Positions 36,657 through 47,710 are shown, counted from the first letter of the stretch. The stretch: 64,000 bases of DNA from Paralteromonas sediminis (GCF_003820355.1 NZ_RPOK01000003.1:39685-103684); one strand, 5' to 3'. Notes: a model not told the origin generated them from the sequence alone. Translations and numbers: made by a program.

Positions 36657-37220
36657 ATGTACAGCAACTACGGCAAACAGATTGCGCAGTGGGTTAAAGC
36701 AGATACAAACCGTTTACGGGCACTGAATATTGCAGCAGAGTTAAATTTGCCTGATTGGTGTCTTGCCGCTGGCTTTGTGCGAAATCTGGTGTGGGACAAC
36801 ATTTTTTGCACTTCAAAGCCCAGCCCTCTCAATGATTTAGATCTGATCTATTTCGACAAATCGAATGTGTCTGCTCATCGAGATAAGACCTTGGAGCAAC
36901 AACTTAGAAGAAAGGCAGCGCTTCCTTGGTCAGTCAAAAATCAAGCACGAATGCATTTGCGTAATGGCGACAAGGCCTATTCATCCACGGTGGATGCTAT
37001 GCGCTATTGGATAGAAAAAGAGACAGCCGTGGGTGTCAGACTGAATGAAGACAGTAATATAGAAGTTGTTACTGCATTTGATTTACAGCTACTTTTTGCC
37101 GGCACTGTCACCCTGAATGACGTGAAAGCACAGCCTGACGTATTTGCCGATAGAATAGCAACTAAGAATTGGCTTACATTATGGCCAAAATTAAAAATCG
37201 TATCATCCGAAGAGTCATGA
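36657..37220 (+). CDS. Nucleotidyltransferase family 6 protein
   Basis: A 187-residue member of the NTP_transf_6 family (COG3575-like). The opening NLPDWCLAAGFVRNLVWD and the acidic NDLDLIYFDKS motif correspond to the GxxRN and DxDxx parts of a nucleotidyltransferase-like active site. The conserved WSVKNQARMHLRNG and STVDAMRYWIEKETAVGVRL blocks follow. The substrate is unknown for the whole family. Only 23 bases separate it from the divergent binding protein gene, so their promoters must overlap or lie inside the genes. Confidence 0.8.
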   Translation: MYSNYGKQIAQWVKADTNRLRALNIAAELNLPDWCLAAGFVRNLVWDNIFCTSKPSPLNDLDLIYFDKSNVSAHRDKTLEQQLRRKAALPWSVKNQARMHLRNGDKAYSSTVDAMRYWIEKETAVGVRLNEDSNIEVVTAFDLQLLFAGTVTLNDVKAQPDVFADRIATKNWLTLWPKLKIVSSEES

Positions 37221-37431
37221 AAATAAAATGATTTCGGCAAGACCGAGCGGGCTTGCATTAGGGCGCTCTGTGATCACGGCGTGATTGACACGCTTATCTG
37301 AGTGGACGAAATAACGGGTAATAAATATACTTTATTTACAGCCCCCCGATGATCTCCCCATAGTGTTTTATGGGAGCAAAATTATGCGGAGTTGAATGTT
37401 TCACTGAACATAACATAAAGAGCGCTGCGCG

Positions 37432-37974
37432 ATGAATCGTCGACAATTTATAACAGGCTTGGTTGCTGGCACATCAGTACTAAGTGTTTCGGGGCTTACA
37501 TGGCTAAATATCCGCAATCAGTCAACGCCTTTAACCATAGATGGCGTATTGTCACAACTGGATACACTCAACTTTAGCACTTCGATTAATTCAGGCAGTT
37601 GGCCATTGGCCAAGGTGCTTCACCACTGTGCGCAAAGTGTGGAGTTGTCAATGACTGGCTACCCGTCTCATCAATCAGACTGGTTCAAACAAACGATAGG
37701 CGCCACTGCCTTCGCTGTTTTTTCTGCCAAGCAACGCATGTACCATTCTTTGGACGCCCCTATCCCCGGTGCGCCTCTAGTTCCTGAGGATGGCAACCTC
37801 ACACAGGCATTGCAGCGATTGGCTCAGGCGCTTCACGCGTTTAAACGTTTCGACGGTCAGCTCAAGCCACACTTTGCCTATGGCAAATTAAGTAAACTGG
37901 ACTATGAACGCGCGCATTCAATGCATTTCAACAACCACATGGAACAATTTCGCTTTCCTACTCCTCTCGCTTAA
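37432..37974 (+). CDS. Tat-exported DUF1569 protein
   Basis: A 180-residue protein with a twin-arginine-like signal, MNRRQFITGLVAGTSVLSVSG, and a DUF1569 body (LAKVLHHCAQSVELSMTGYP, LTQALQRLAQALHAF, HFAYGKLSKLDYERAHSMHFNNHMEQF). The histidines in KVLHHC, AHSMHFNNH and PHF recall the metal-binding pattern of DinB-like four-helix proteins, to which DUF1569 is related. The function is unknown. Its stop overlaps that of the convergent acyltransferase. A small CCCATA/TATGGG hairpin (37357-37374) lies in its 211-base upstream gap. Confidence 0.75.
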   Translation: MNRRQFITGLVAGTSVLSVSGLTWLNIRNQSTPLTIDGVLSQLDTLNFSTSINSGSWPLAKVLHHCAQSVELSMTGYPSHQSDWFKQTIGATAFAVFSAKQRMYHSLDAPIPGAPLVPEDGNLTQALQRLAQALHAFKRFDGQLKPHFAYGKLSKLDYERAHSMHFNNHMEQFRFPTPLA

Positions 37975-38732
37975 GCCACCTGCTCTTCTTGCGGTGGAAT
38001 AGCCATGGAAACACTCGTTTCACTGATATGCGACTGGAGAGCACTATAAAATGGCTGTAGCACGCAAGAAAGGTCATGTAAAACCTGCTTAACACACATT
38101 TTGTAAGGCGCGCGTAAGCCCCTGTGGTCTATAGGCTTGGCTATTTGTTCCAACTTAAAACCGACAGATTGAATACGTCGAGCCAATGACAGTTCCATAA
38201 CAACATAGACTTCTGTTCGTGAAAGCAAATTAAATGTATGTGCTGCCATAATAAAAAGCACAAGGGAAATATAGTCGCTTACACTGGCCTGCGAGGAAAA
38301 TAGCTGCCCTCCCTTGCGTCGATACGCTTTTTGAATTGCAAGACGAGACACTTCACTAGGCACACATGCGCGGTTAGCAATAATGCCCTTGAAAAGACGT
38401 TCAACGGGGAGTGGCTGTGATGCATATTCAGGGACAATGAGTCGTACAGTTCCCGCAACTTCTTTCGTACATTTATGACGTATAAGGCAATGGACAGAAT
38501 ACTGATCAAATTCGTCTGTTTCTAATTTACTGTGACGTTCAGGTTCGAAGCCAAACTCTTCACAATAAACGTTGTGTCGTGTTCTAAAGCAGGCAAGCCG
38601 CTCGGTTTCAGATGTCGCAACCAGACAATCAAACGTATCAAAAAAGTGATCGCAGGCATTCGAAGCAGTTTGATAGATATCTGGTGCTACACCAGTGGCA
38701 GTAGGTAACTGATTGCCAGAACAAGTAAACAT
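37971..38732 (-). CDS. PEP-CTERM/exosortase-associated acyltransferase-like protein
   Basis: About 253 residues with a GNAT/LuxI-like fold. FDCLVATSETERLACFRTRHNVYCEEFGFEP and EFDQYSVHCLIRH, then VAGTVRLIVPE, CVPSEVSRLAIQKAYR and VVMELSLARRIQSVGF, follow the order seen in acyltransferases associated with PEP-CTERM/exosortase systems. The family resembles autoinducer synthases in sequence but its product is not established. No exosortase, PEP-CTERM protein or LuxR partner is in the window, so this copy is an orphan here. The start is taken as the ATG at 38732; a GTG four codons upstream is possible. The 194 bases before it are AT-rich. Confidence 0.75.
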   Translation of the reverse strand: MFTCSGNQLPTATGVAPDIYQTASNACDHFFDTFDCLVATSETERLACFRTRHNVYCEEFGFEPERHSKLETDEFDQYSVHCLIRHKCTKEVAGTVRLIVPEYASQPLPVERLFKGIIANRACVPSEVSRLAIQKAYRRKGGQLFSSQASVSDYISLVLFIMAAHTFNLLSRTEVYVVMELSLARRIQSVGFKLEQIAKPIDHRGLRAPYKMCVKQVLHDLSCVLQPFYSALQSHISETSVSMAIPPQEEQVA

Positions 38733-38938
38733 AAAACAAAACACTCGTTAATTTGCTGTTTGTAGCTAAACAAGTGCAAGCTTTACGCCTAAAGCATAAA
38801 AATATTTTTATACTATATTTATCAGAAGCTTATTAAATATTCCAAATGATTTATGAGCAATAAAAGGGGATTTAATAGCGTCGCACTATGTAAATAATCC
38901 ACGCTAGGAAAAATTTACAGTATAACCCCGTCATATCA

Positions 38939-39367
38939 TCAGGCTTTGAATAAATTATCCATATTCTTGAATGCCTTAAATTCAAGCGCATTGCCAAATG
39001 GATCATGGAGAAAGCAGGTTGCTTGCTCCCCGGCCTGCCCCTCAAACCTGATATACGGTGCGATCACAAAGTCGACCTGAGACTGTTGTAGCGATTCGGT
39101 TAATGCTCTCCACACTTGCATAGGAAACACGATACCGAAATGCGGTACTGGCACATGCTTACTGTCTACTTCATTAGGCTTTATCGGAGTGGGCATGTTC
39201 GCAACGAGGTGCGTCACAAGCTGGTGCCCAAAAAAGTTCCAGTCTATCCACTGGCTATCGCAACGCCCCTGTGTACACCCCAACAATTCACCATAAAATT
39301 TACGAGCCAGCACAAGGTCGGTAACGGGAATCGCTAAGTGAAAAGGCGCAATATTGCTGTTGTTCAT
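38939..39367 (-). CDS. VOC-family (glyoxalase/dioxygenase-like) protein
   Basis: A 142-residue vicinal-oxygen-chelate domain protein. It begins PFHLAIPVTDLVLARKFYGELLG, with the metal histidine in FHLAIP, and ends CFLHDPFGNALEFKAF, whose glutamate is the usual last metal ligand; HFGIVFPMQVW supplies a central histidine. A complete metal set is therefore plausible. The substrate is unknown. It overlaps the end of the aldehyde dehydrogenase gene by four bases, so the two form an operon and may act on the same aldehyde or its precursor. Confidence 0.82.
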   Translation of the reverse strand: MNNSNIAPFHLAIPVTDLVLARKFYGELLGCTQGRCDSQWIDWNFFGHQLVTHLVANMPTPIKPNEVDSKHVPVPHFGIVFPMQVWRALTESLQQSQVDFVIAPYIRFEGQAGEQATCFLHDPFGNALEFKAFKNMDNLFKA

Positions 39368-40755
39368 TGAAATGCCTTAAGCAGTGTTGTCTTTAGACTA
39401 TTGTACGGTGCATACCGAATAAACACATCCAGTATGAAAGGGCGTTTCATTACCGCTCTTAAATTACTCAGTAAATCAAACCCTGACTTGCCGTGATAGC
39501 GTCCCATACCACTATTTCCTACACCGCCAAACGCAAGATCTGCATTCGTCATAAAAATGAGCGTGTCATTTATACACATATTGCCGGAGCTGGTTTGCGC
39601 TAGGTAGCGTTGTTGAATATCCTCATCGGATGAAAACAAGTATAATGCAAGGGGTTTTTCTCTGCTGCCTATCATGTCGATAACCTGATCATGTGAATCA
39701 TACGTCAACACAGGCAGGATCGGGCCAAAGATTTCCTGTTGCATCAATGGGCTGGTTAACGGTGGGTTGAGCACCACTGTCGGCGCAAAATAAAGAGACT
39801 CAGCGTCAATTTCACCCCCGATTTCAATACTCTCAACACCTTCTAAATAATTTGATAGACGAGCCAGATGATTGCTATTAACGATACGACCATAATCCTG
39901 GCTGTTCTGCGGCTGTTTGCCGAATTGAGATGTAATAGCCTTCCTCAGTGCTGCTAAAAAGGCATCCTTCATGCTCTCGTGAACATACACATAATCAGGT
40001 GCAATACATATTTGCCCCGCATTGGTCCATTTTCCCCAGACAATACGATTTGCAGTAACCGTTAAGTCACAATGCTTGTCAACGATACACGGGCTTTTCC
40101 CACCGAGTTCAAGGGTCACAGGCGTTAAATACTGAGACGCCGCTTGCATGACGATTTTTCCTACCGTTTCCCCGCCTGTATAAAAAATATGGTCAAAACG
40201 CTGTGCTAACAGATAAGTTGATACTTCTTTTCCGCCCTCCACAACAGCTATTGCGTCTTTATCCATATACTGAGGAATGAGCTCAGCAATCAGCGCTGAT
40301 GTTTTGGGTGTTAATTCAGACGGTTTGAGTAATGCGCAGTTTCCAGCAGCAATAGCCGCCACCAAGGGGGCTATGGTCAATTGAAAAGGAAAGTTCCATG
40401 CTCCCATAATAAAGATCACGCCAAGCGGTTCAGGGTAGTGGAAACTTTTACCCGGAAAAGCCATAAGTGGAGTGCCGACTTTTCTTGGCTTCATCCACGC
40501 TTTAAGATGTTTTTTAGCGTGTCGAATTTCAGATTGAAGGTAACCGACCTCAGTGACAAATGCTTCAGTATAGCTTTTGTTCAAGTCAGCTTTTAACGCT
40601 TCACAAATGGCTTTTTCGTGGTCTTCGGTAAGCTGAAAAAGTGCATCGAGTTGTGCGATGCGCCATTGATAATCATGAGCCTTAAGACTTGTTGCTGCCT
40701 TTCGCAACGTGCCGAGTGTGGCATCAATGGCGCGCTCGTTTAATTCAAACTGCAT
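39364..40755 (-). CDS. Aldehyde dehydrogenase, coniferyl-aldehyde/class 3 type
   Basis: A 463-residue NAD(P)-dependent enzyme that oxidises aldehydes to acids. The general base E216 is in LELGGKSP and the catalytic nucleophile C250 is in NAGQICIAPDYV; GAWNFPFQLTIAPL and PEPLGVIFIMG form the cofactor pocket. The short length and the GPILPVLTYDS region fit the class 3 or coniferyl-aldehyde dehydrogenase group. A hydrophobic C-terminal tail (FILDVFIRYAPYNSLKTTLLKAF) may associate with membranes. It is the first gene of a two-gene operon with the VOC protein. Confidence 0.88.
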   Translation of the reverse strand: MQFELNERAIDATLGTLRKAATSLKAHDYQWRIAQLDALFQLTEDHEKAICEALKADLNKSYTEAFVTEVGYLQSEIRHAKKHLKAWMKPRKVGTPLMAFPGKSFHYPEPLGVIFIMGAWNFPFQLTIAPLVAAIAAGNCALLKPSELTPKTSALIAELIPQYMDKDAIAVVEGGKEVSTYLLAQRFDHIFYTGGETVGKIVMQAASQYLTPVTLELGGKSPCIVDKHCDLTVTANRIVWGKWTNAGQICIAPDYVYVHESMKDAFLAALRKAITSQFGKQPQNSQDYGRIVNSNHLARLSNYLEGVESIEIGGEIDAESLYFAPTVVLNPPLTSPLMQQEIFGPILPVLTYDSHDQVIDMIGSREKPLALYLFSSDEDIQQRYLAQTSSGNMCINDTLIFMTNADLAFGGVGNSGMGRYHGKSGFDLLSNLRAVMKRPFILDVFIRYAPYNSLKTTLLKAFQ

Positions 40756-40819
40756 GTTGTCGGACCAGTAGTTAACATGTCGTTAACTTTACCTGATTCC
40801 GACTGCAGTGAAAAGATGC

Positions 40820-42151
<1,332 letters not shown>

Positions 42152-42193
42152 CTACAAAAAATCACTGCACAATTCACCCGAAAATCACAATTT

Positions 42194-43054
42194 TTAATAA
42201 AGCAAACTGTAGACCTTTCTGCGATAAGCTGACTTAGTGGGCTCTCCGTCGGGTAATGCATTGATCATATCCAGCATGGTTTTCTTTGCTTCACCAAAAT
42301 TTAAATCTTTTTGCAGCACACTAAATAAGAGCGCAAGAGCTTCGTCAGCCTTGTTCGCTTGCTGTAGTTGAACAGCCAAATCAACTTTTGCCTGAAGATT
42401 GTCAGGCTCTGCGTCAACTTGTGCTTGCAGGGCTTTTATCTCAGGTGATTCAGCAGCCTGCTCAGCCAGTTCTATTTTGCCGTTTAACACTTGATAGCGA
42501 TTATCTTGATCGGCCAGTTTTATATCAGCTAACAAGCCTTTTGCCGCGTCAAGTGACCCTGTTTCAATGAAGCAATCTGCAAGCAAATATCTGGCATCTA
42601 TGTTGTTTGGGTTAGCCTCGTAGGCTTGTTTTGCTGCACTAAATGCGCCTTGATAATCACCTTGACTGACTAATTCACTGGCCTCGGCAAGAAACGCATC
42701 TTCAGGACTAGGTAAGTATTTTGACAACAATTCACGAATAGCACTTTCCGGCTGAACACCTGCAAAACCGTCAACTGGCTGACCTTGTTGTACAATCATT
42801 ACAGTAGGTAGATTTCTTACGCCGAATTGCGCAGCGATTTGTTGCTGAGCATCACAATCAACCTTCGCCAAAATAAGCTCATTGGCATATTCATTTGCCA
42901 ACTTTTCAAGAATGGGCATTAGATCTTTACAGGGCTCACACCAGTCTGCCCAAAAGTCGACCACAACCACTTTCTCCATTGAGCCCTGGAGAATAACCTC
43001 CTGAAAGTTCTCAACAGTAATATCGACAATATTTGCACTTAGCAAAGAATCCAT
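42194..43054 (-). CDS. YbbN/CnoX-type thioredoxin-TPR co-chaperone
   Basis: A 286-residue protein with an N-terminal thioredoxin domain and C-terminal TPR-like helical repeats (about 115-285), the YbbN/CnoX layout. The active site is WCEPCKDL (C39 and C42). E. coli YbbN has S-x-x-C instead, so this version may retain dithiol redox activity, as reported for some other CnoX proteins. Family members protect substrates during oxidative stress and hand them to GroEL or DnaK. It is adjacent and co-directional to purA. Confidence 0.85.
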   Translation of the reverse strand: MDSLLSANIVDITVENFQEVILQGSMEKVVVVDFWADWCEPCKDLMPILEKLANEYANELILAKVDCDAQQQIAAQFGVRNLPTVMIVQQGQPVDGFAGVQPESAIRELLSKYLPSPEDAFLAEASELVSQGDYQGAFSAAKQAYEANPNNIDARYLLADCFIETGSLDAAKGLLADIKLADQDNRYQVLNGKIELAEQAAESPEIKALQAQVDAEPDNLQAKVDLAVQLQQANKADEALALLFSVLQKDLNFGEAKKTMLDMINALPDGEPTKSAYRRKVYSLLY

Positions 43055-43178
43055 GAAGCCTCTCTTTCATCACTATTATTCAGCCAATATGAGGGTTGTT
43101 ATGTACTTTTACAACCCGCTTTGCCCTCAGTGCGCATTTTGTTACTCTCTTGTTAATTATCCAAAGAGGCCAGAGGTT

Positions 43179-43499
43179 ATGACAGAGCACCCTACACCGT
43201 TTAAGTCCTTCTCCGATTTTTATCCTTACTATCTTAAGGAACATAGCAACCCAACGTGCCGCACTTTACATTTCGTCGGGTCGTGGATTGTCCTTTTTTT
43301 ATTGGCTACGGCGATCTATTTACAAAACCCCTGGCTTTTGCTGCTGATGCCTGTGGCTGGCTATGGGTTTGCCTGGGTAGGTCATTTCTTTTATGAGCAC
43401 AACAAGCCTGCGACGTTTAAACACCCTTGGTACAGCTTAATGGGTGACTGGGTGATGTTTAAAGATATATTAGTTGGAAAGATTTCCCTCTCTGAATAA
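43179..43499 (+). CDS. DUF962/Mpo1-like membrane protein
   Basis: A 106-residue protein with two predicted helices (about 33-65). It shows the DUF962 pattern: FSDFYPYYLKEHSNPTCRTLHFVG at the start and GYGFAWVGHFFYEHNKPATFKHPWYSLMGD near the end, with conserved histidines (EH, LHF, GHFFYEHN, KHP). Yeast Mpo1, a distant relative, is an Fe2+ dioxygenase acting on 2-hydroxy fatty acids, so a lipid oxidation role is possible. The ATG at 43179 (after AGAGG) is preferred; the open frame runs 42 codons further upstream but is not family-like. Confidence 0.82.
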   Translation: MTEHPTPFKSFSDFYPYYLKEHSNPTCRTLHFVGSWIVLFLLATAIYLQNPWLLLLMPVAGYGFAWVGHFFYEHNKPATFKHPWYSLMGDWVMFKDILVGKISLSE

Positions 43500-43511
43500 G
43501 GAGCAAGGCTA

Positions 43512-45575
43512 ATGCGCAAAGCGCTACCGATAATATTGGGTATTTTGGGCTTTGCTTTTTTGATGCAGAGCCAAGCCTCAGGCAAGCCCCCTTTTGTCTC
43601 GCCATTAAAGTATGAAGACGTGTTTGCACTGGAATACGCTGCCGACCCACACTTTTTTAGCGATAGCAAGCGCCTACTATATACACGACGCAGTATGGAC
43701 ATTTTCTCCGATACTGTTCGCTCTGGTGTATGGCAGATAGATGTAAATACGGGCGAAGCTTCGCCAGTGCTAAATGACATTCCAGGCTTAGCGCAAAGTA
43801 CGCTCTCACCTGATAACACAAAACTTGCATACATTGCGTCGACAGATAATGGGCCGCAAATTTTTGTTCATTATTTATCCTTGGACAAATCACTACAAAT
43901 TACACAATTGACAACTTCACCGTCTCATTTGACCTGGTCGCCTGATAATAAACATTTGTATTTTGTCGCCAAAGTTGAAGCGCAGGTTCCCGTTATATTC
44001 ACTGATATGCCCTCTGCACCACCTGACGCAAAATGGGCTGAACCGGCCAGGGTTATCAACAGCATTGCCTACCGTGCTGACGGAGGCGGTTACACTCACC
44101 CTGGTTTCACCCATGTATTCAGAGTCAGTGCTGAGGGGGGAATGGTCGAGCAAATCACACAGGGAGAGCATAGCTTTACCGGACCGCTTACCATTTCACC
44201 ACAATCAAACAGTATTGTGACTTCTGTTAATTTAACACCTTCCCCTGAATTAACCCCCTTTGGTACTGATCTCGTTGAAGTGGATATAACAAGCAAAAAA
44301 ATGTCTCAGGTTACGTCACGGAAAGGCAGTGAAAGTAACCCCAAAATTAGTCCTAATGGTAAGTGGCTGGCATATTTGCACGTAGAAGATAAAAAGATGG
44401 CGTATCAGCTTTCCGAGCTTGTTTTACGCAATCTAGAGAGTGGTGAAGAGCAAAGGTTATCTGCCCCGCTGGACAGACAAACAGTTGCTTTTGAATGGGC
44501 AGAGAACAGTGATTATATCGTCTTTTCGTATCTTGATTCAGGTGAAACTAAACTGGCTGAAGTCCGCCTCAATGGAGATATCATAGGCTTGCCCGTTAAA
44601 GTAGGGGGTCAGGCACTGGGACGTCCCTATACATCGGGTGAGTTTGCGCTTGCAAAGTCCGGGGACGTCGCATTTACGCACTCGCCGGCTTCTCATCCTG
44701 CAGAACTACACATATTCAGCAGGTCGGGCAATATCACTCCATTGACAGCATTAAATGAGGATTTACTGACTCAGCGCACCATGGCTGAAGTTGATGCTAT
44801 TGTGGTCAACTCATCAATTGATAACCTTAGCATTGATGCATGGATAGCTTTCCCTCCAGGATTTGACAGCAGTAAACGCTACCCCATGATTCTTGAGATT
44901 CACGGTGGTCCACATGCTGCTTATGGTCCTCAATTTAGCATGGAAGTACAATTGATGGCGGCACAAGGTTATGTAGTCGTTTGGTCTAATCCAAGGGGAA
45001 GTGCTTCTTATGGTGCAGACTTTGGTAACCTTATCCATCACAACTACCCTTCAAACGATTATCAGGATCTGATGGATGTGGTAGATGCGGTCAGTGCTCG
45101 CCCTTACATAGATAATGACAATCTGTTTATAACAGGTGGCTCTGGAGGCGGTGTACTTACAGCGTGGAGCATAGGAAAAACAGACCGATTTAACGCTGCA
45201 GTGGTTGCTAAACCCGTCATCAACTGGGTAAGTTTTGCATTAACTGCCGATGCTTACCCCTATTTTTCACAATACTGGATGCCTGACATGCCATGGAACG
45301 ACCATGAGGCTTTGTGGAAGCGCTCACCGCTGTCATTAGTAGGCAACGTAAACACGCCCACTATGTTATTGACCGGGGAAGCAGACTATCGCACACCAAT
45401 CAGTGAAACTGAGCAGTATTATCAGGCGTTAAAATTGCGTCAAATAGATACAGTTATGGTAAGGATACCTGGGGCACCGCATGGCATCACGGCCAAGCCT
45501 TCCCGCTTGATCCAAAAAGTAGGTAACATTGTTGCCTGGTTCAATACATACAACACAGTGCCGGCAAAGCAATAA
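43512..45575 (+). CDS. S9-family prolyl oligopeptidase-like serine peptidase
   Basis: A 687-residue exported peptidase: a signal peptide (MRKALPIILGILGFAFL to QASG), an N-terminal beta-propeller built of WD40-like or Dpp-IV-like repeats (for example LTWSPDNKHLYFVA, ISPNGKWLAYLH) and a C-terminal alpha/beta hydrolase domain. The triad is visible as S544 (TGGSGGG), D625 (TGEADYRT) and H657 (GAPHGI). This points to an acylaminoacyl-peptidase or dipeptidyl-peptidase-like periplasmic enzyme in peptide use. It lies 12 bases after the DUF962 gene. A weak hairpin (AGTGCCGG/CCGGCACT, 45557-45585) spans its stop codon. Confidence 0.9.
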   Translation: MRKALPIILGILGFAFLMQSQASGKPPFVSPLKYEDVFALEYAADPHFFSDSKRLLYTRRSMDIFSDTVRSGVWQIDVNTGEASPVLNDIPGLAQSTLSPDNTKLAYIASTDNGPQIFVHYLSLDKSLQITQLTTSPSHLTWSPDNKHLYFVAKVEAQVPVIFTDMPSAPPDAKWAEPARVINSIAYRADGGGYTHPGFTHVFRVSAEGGMVEQITQGEHSFTGPLTISPQSNSIVTSVNLTPSPELTPFGTDLVEVDITSKKMSQVTSRKGSESNPKISPNGKWLAYLHVEDKKMAYQLSELVLRNLESGEEQRLSAPLDRQTVAFEWAENSDYIVFSYLDSGETKLAEVRLNGDIIGLPVKVGGQALGRPYTSGEFALAKSGDVAFTHSPASHPAELHIFSRSGNITPLTALNEDLLTQRTMAEVDAIVVNSSIDNLSIDAWIAFPPGFDSSKRYPMILEIHGGPHAAYGPQFSMEVQLMAAQGYVVVWSNPRGSASYGADFGNLIHHNYPSNDYQDLMDVVDAVSARPYIDNDNLFITGGSGGGVLTAWSIGKTDRFNAAVVAKPVINWVSFALTADAYPYFSQYWMPDMPWNDHEALWKRSPLSLVGNVNTPTMLLTGEADYRTPISETEQYYQALKLRQIDTVMVRIPGAPHGITAKPSRLIQKVGNIVAWFNTYNTVPAKQ

Positions 45576-45598
45576 CACCGGCACTTACTCTCTAGCAA

Positions 45599-46072
45599 TT
45601 ACTGAGGCTGTATGGCACGTAACATCCATGCAGTCTTCTCATGGATACGCATTCGGTCAGACACCAACGCAGCCGTTGATTCATCATCAGCATTCTGCGC
45701 AAGCGACAGTACCTCTCGACAAGTACGAACCACCTGCTCATGCGCCATATTGAGTAATCTAACCATCTCGTCAGCATTTGGCACACCTTCGACTTCTTCA
45801 ATACTGCTGAGCTGTGCGAACGCTTTATATGTACCCGGTGCGGCTACGCCTAAGGTGCGAATACGTTCGGCAATATCATCAACAGCAATGGCAAGTTCGG
45901 TGTAGTGCTCTTCAAACATCAGATGTAGCTCTCGGAATTGAGGACCCACTACATTCCAATGGAAGTTGTGTGTTTGCAAATACAAGGTGTATGAGTCAGC
46001 AAGCAACTTCTTTAGCCCTTCAGCTATTGCTGCTCGATCACTCTCGTCAATACCAATGTTTATAGCTGTCAT
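45599..46072 (-). CDS. Dps-like ferritin (DNA-protection protein)
   Basis: A 157-residue member of the Dps/miniferritin family. The inter-subunit ferroxidase ligands align as H38 (FHWNV), H50 and E54 (LHLMFEEHY), and D65 and E69 (VDDIAERI), all present. Such 12-mers oxidise Fe2+ with peroxide and store iron; DNA binding is not evident because the lysine-rich N-terminal tail of E. coli Dps is absent. It is a single gene convergent with the S9 peptidase. An OxyR or starvation promoter is possible but not visible. Confidence 0.92.
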   Translation of the reverse strand: MTAINIGIDESDRAAIAEGLKKLLADSYTLYLQTHNFHWNVVGPQFRELHLMFEEHYTELAIAVDDIAERIRTLGVAAPGTYKAFAQLSSIEEVEGVPNADEMVRLLNMAHEQVVRTCREVLSLAQNADDESTAALVSDRMRIHEKTAWMLRAIQPQ

Positions 46073-46129
46073 ATCATCCTTTCCTGTTCAGAGTTTGTTA
46101 ACGCTACACGATTGCGCGTTTGGAACCGT

Positions 46130-46558
46130 TTACATCTTTACAACGGGCACCCGCAATGCCTTTGGTTCGGCATCTTTAAAATGTAAGGTTAGCACAATCT
46201 CATCGCCTTCTGTTAAGGGGGAAACCAGCTCCAACAGCATTAGATGAATACCGCCAGGTTGCATAGTCACGGTATTTTTAGGCGGCAAAGACAGACCTTC
46301 ACTCAATGCCTGCATACGCATCATTTCGCCGTCCATAAGCACAGTATGAATTTCCACCGTCTTTGCCACAGTAGAAGCAACTGTAACGCGCTCCAGTACG
46401 TCAGCATTAATGCCTTTGTTTGTAATCGTTAAGTAGGCTGCGCCCGTCTTTGCCATTGCAAAAGTCGCTCTGGCTTTAGCATCGGTGACTTCAATAGTGG
46501 CAAAGGAAAAAAAGGAAACAAACAAAAGGGCATACAAACCTACTTTGACCAATCGCAT
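46130..46558 (-). CDS. Periplasmic copper chaperone PCuAC
   Basis: A 142-residue exported protein: a signal peptide (MRLVKVGLYALLFVSFFSFA) followed by a PCuAC domain. The Cu(I) ligand pattern H-x(n)-M...H-x-M is visible as EIHTVLMDGEMMRMQ and later GGIHLML. Family members hand copper to the CuA site of cytochrome c oxidase. No SCO or oxidase genes are beside it. It lies 18 bases after purK in the same direction, so it may be co-transcribed with purEK, although the roles are unrelated. Confidence 0.88.
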   Translation of the reverse strand: MRLVKVGLYALLFVSFFSFATIEVTDAKARATFAMAKTGAAYLTITNKGINADVLERVTVASTVAKTVEIHTVLMDGEMMRMQALSEGLSLPPKNTVTMQPGGIHLMLLELVSPLTEGDEIVLTLHFKDAEPKALRVPVVKM

Positions 46559-46576
46559 GAAGCACCTCTTTCTTTT

Positions 46577-47710
46577 TTACAGCTTTTCTGCTTCTGACTG
46601 TAACACAGGAAAATGTGCCATAGGCAAAAACTGAGTTAGCTTTTCCAACGTGGAGCCCAGAGCCAACGTACTTTCAGCAAGTACATTTATGTGCCCCATT
46701 TTACGCTTCTCGCGCACACTTTTTCCATACCAATGCATGTGGCAGCCAGGCAAGCTCAGCAAATCCCGAGAAAAACTACTGCAACCGATAATATTAACCA
46801 TTGCAGAAACACCTAGTGGTCGGGTACTCCCAAGTGCCAGCCCGAGTACCGCCCTCAAATGATTATCAAACTGGTCGGTATCAGCGCCATGCAAGGTCCA
46901 GTGGCCTGAGTTATGAACACGTGGCGCAATTTCGTTAACCAATAGGTCATTGCCCACCTGAAAAAGTTCAACGGCTAGCACACCGGTATAATGAAGACCG
47001 TTTGCAAGATCATGAAATATTTTATTGGCTTTCTCTTGTAACGCATCTGACATTCGAGGTGCTGGAGCTATGGTGACGTGCAACTGGCCCTCGTGATGAC
47101 AATTTTGTGCCAGTGGATAAATACGAATATCACCGTCCTGATTTCGCGCACCGATAATTGATAATTCACGGTCAAAGGCGATACATTGTTCCACAACTAG
47201 CGGTACCGCACGTAAATCTAAACCTGCTAGCTGTTGTTTTATGTCATCAAGACCACTTTTTGACTTCAATCGCCACTGCCCATAACCATCATACCCATCA
47301 CGGCTGGCTTTTATAATCAGCGACTCCCCTAAGAGCTCGACGCATTCGTCAAGCTGATCAACATGGGTAACGATTTTATGCGGGCAATTTGGAATATTGA
47401 GAGATGTTAAAAGTTTCTTCTCCCTGACTCTGTCAGCTCCCACTAAAATGGCATCCACTGACGGGTAAAGCTTTCCTGTGCGATCGGCTTCTTCCAGCAA
47501 CTCTTCCGGCACATGTTCAAATTCAACAGTGAGCACATTGGCGGCATCGATTGCCTGTGTAAGTGACATGTCAGAAAGTTTCTTTGAAACGGGATGAACA
47601 ACAGTTTTGTCAGACACGTCTACCGCCCACACTTCGATGCCGAGTGGCGCGCCGGCCAAATACATCATTTGGGCCAGTTGACCTGCGCCGTAAACTAAGA
47701 CCTGCATCAA
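46577..47710 (-). CDS. purK: N5-carboxyaminoimidazole ribonucleotide synthase
   Basis: A 377-residue ATP-grasp enzyme that makes N5-CAIR from AIR, ATP and bicarbonate in purine synthesis. The N-terminal [17 protein letters not shown], the ATP-grasp segments [15 protein letters not shown] and [13 protein letters not shown], and the metal-site region [26 protein letters not shown] are present. It overlaps the end of purE by four bases, which couples the two consecutive enzymes. Confidence 0.95.
   Translation of the reverse strand: MMQVLVYGAGQLAQMMYLAGAPLGIEVWAVDVSDKTVVHPVSKKLSDMSLTQAIDAANVLTVEFEHVPEELLEEADRTGKLYPSVDAILVGADRVREKKLLTSLNIPNCPHKIVTHVDQLDECVELLGESLIIKASRDGYDGYGQWRLKSKSGLDDIKQQLAGLDLRAVPLVVEQCIAFDRELSIIGARNQDGDIRIYPLAQNCHHEGQLHVTIAPAPRMSDALQEKANKIFHDLANGLHYTGVLAVELFQVGNDLLVNEIAPRVHNSGHWTLHGADTDQFDNHLRAVLGLALGSTRPLGVSAMVNIIGCSSFSRDLLSLPGCHMHWYGKSVREKRKMGHINVLAESTLALGSTLEKLTQFLPMAHFPVLQSEAEKL

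Noticed and set aside
37357..37374. Terminator after the nucleotidyltransferase gene
   Set aside because: CCCATA/TATGGG is a weak 6-bp stem without a T-run and lies close to the DUF1569 start.
37971..38732. LuxI-type acyl-homoserine lactone synthase
   Set aside because: The resemblance is to the exosortase-associated acyltransferase group; no LuxR partner is adjacent.
43053..43178. N-terminal extension of the DUF962 protein
   Set aside because: The family-like sequence and a ribosome-binding site begin at 43179; the extension is unconserved and overlaps the co-chaperone start.
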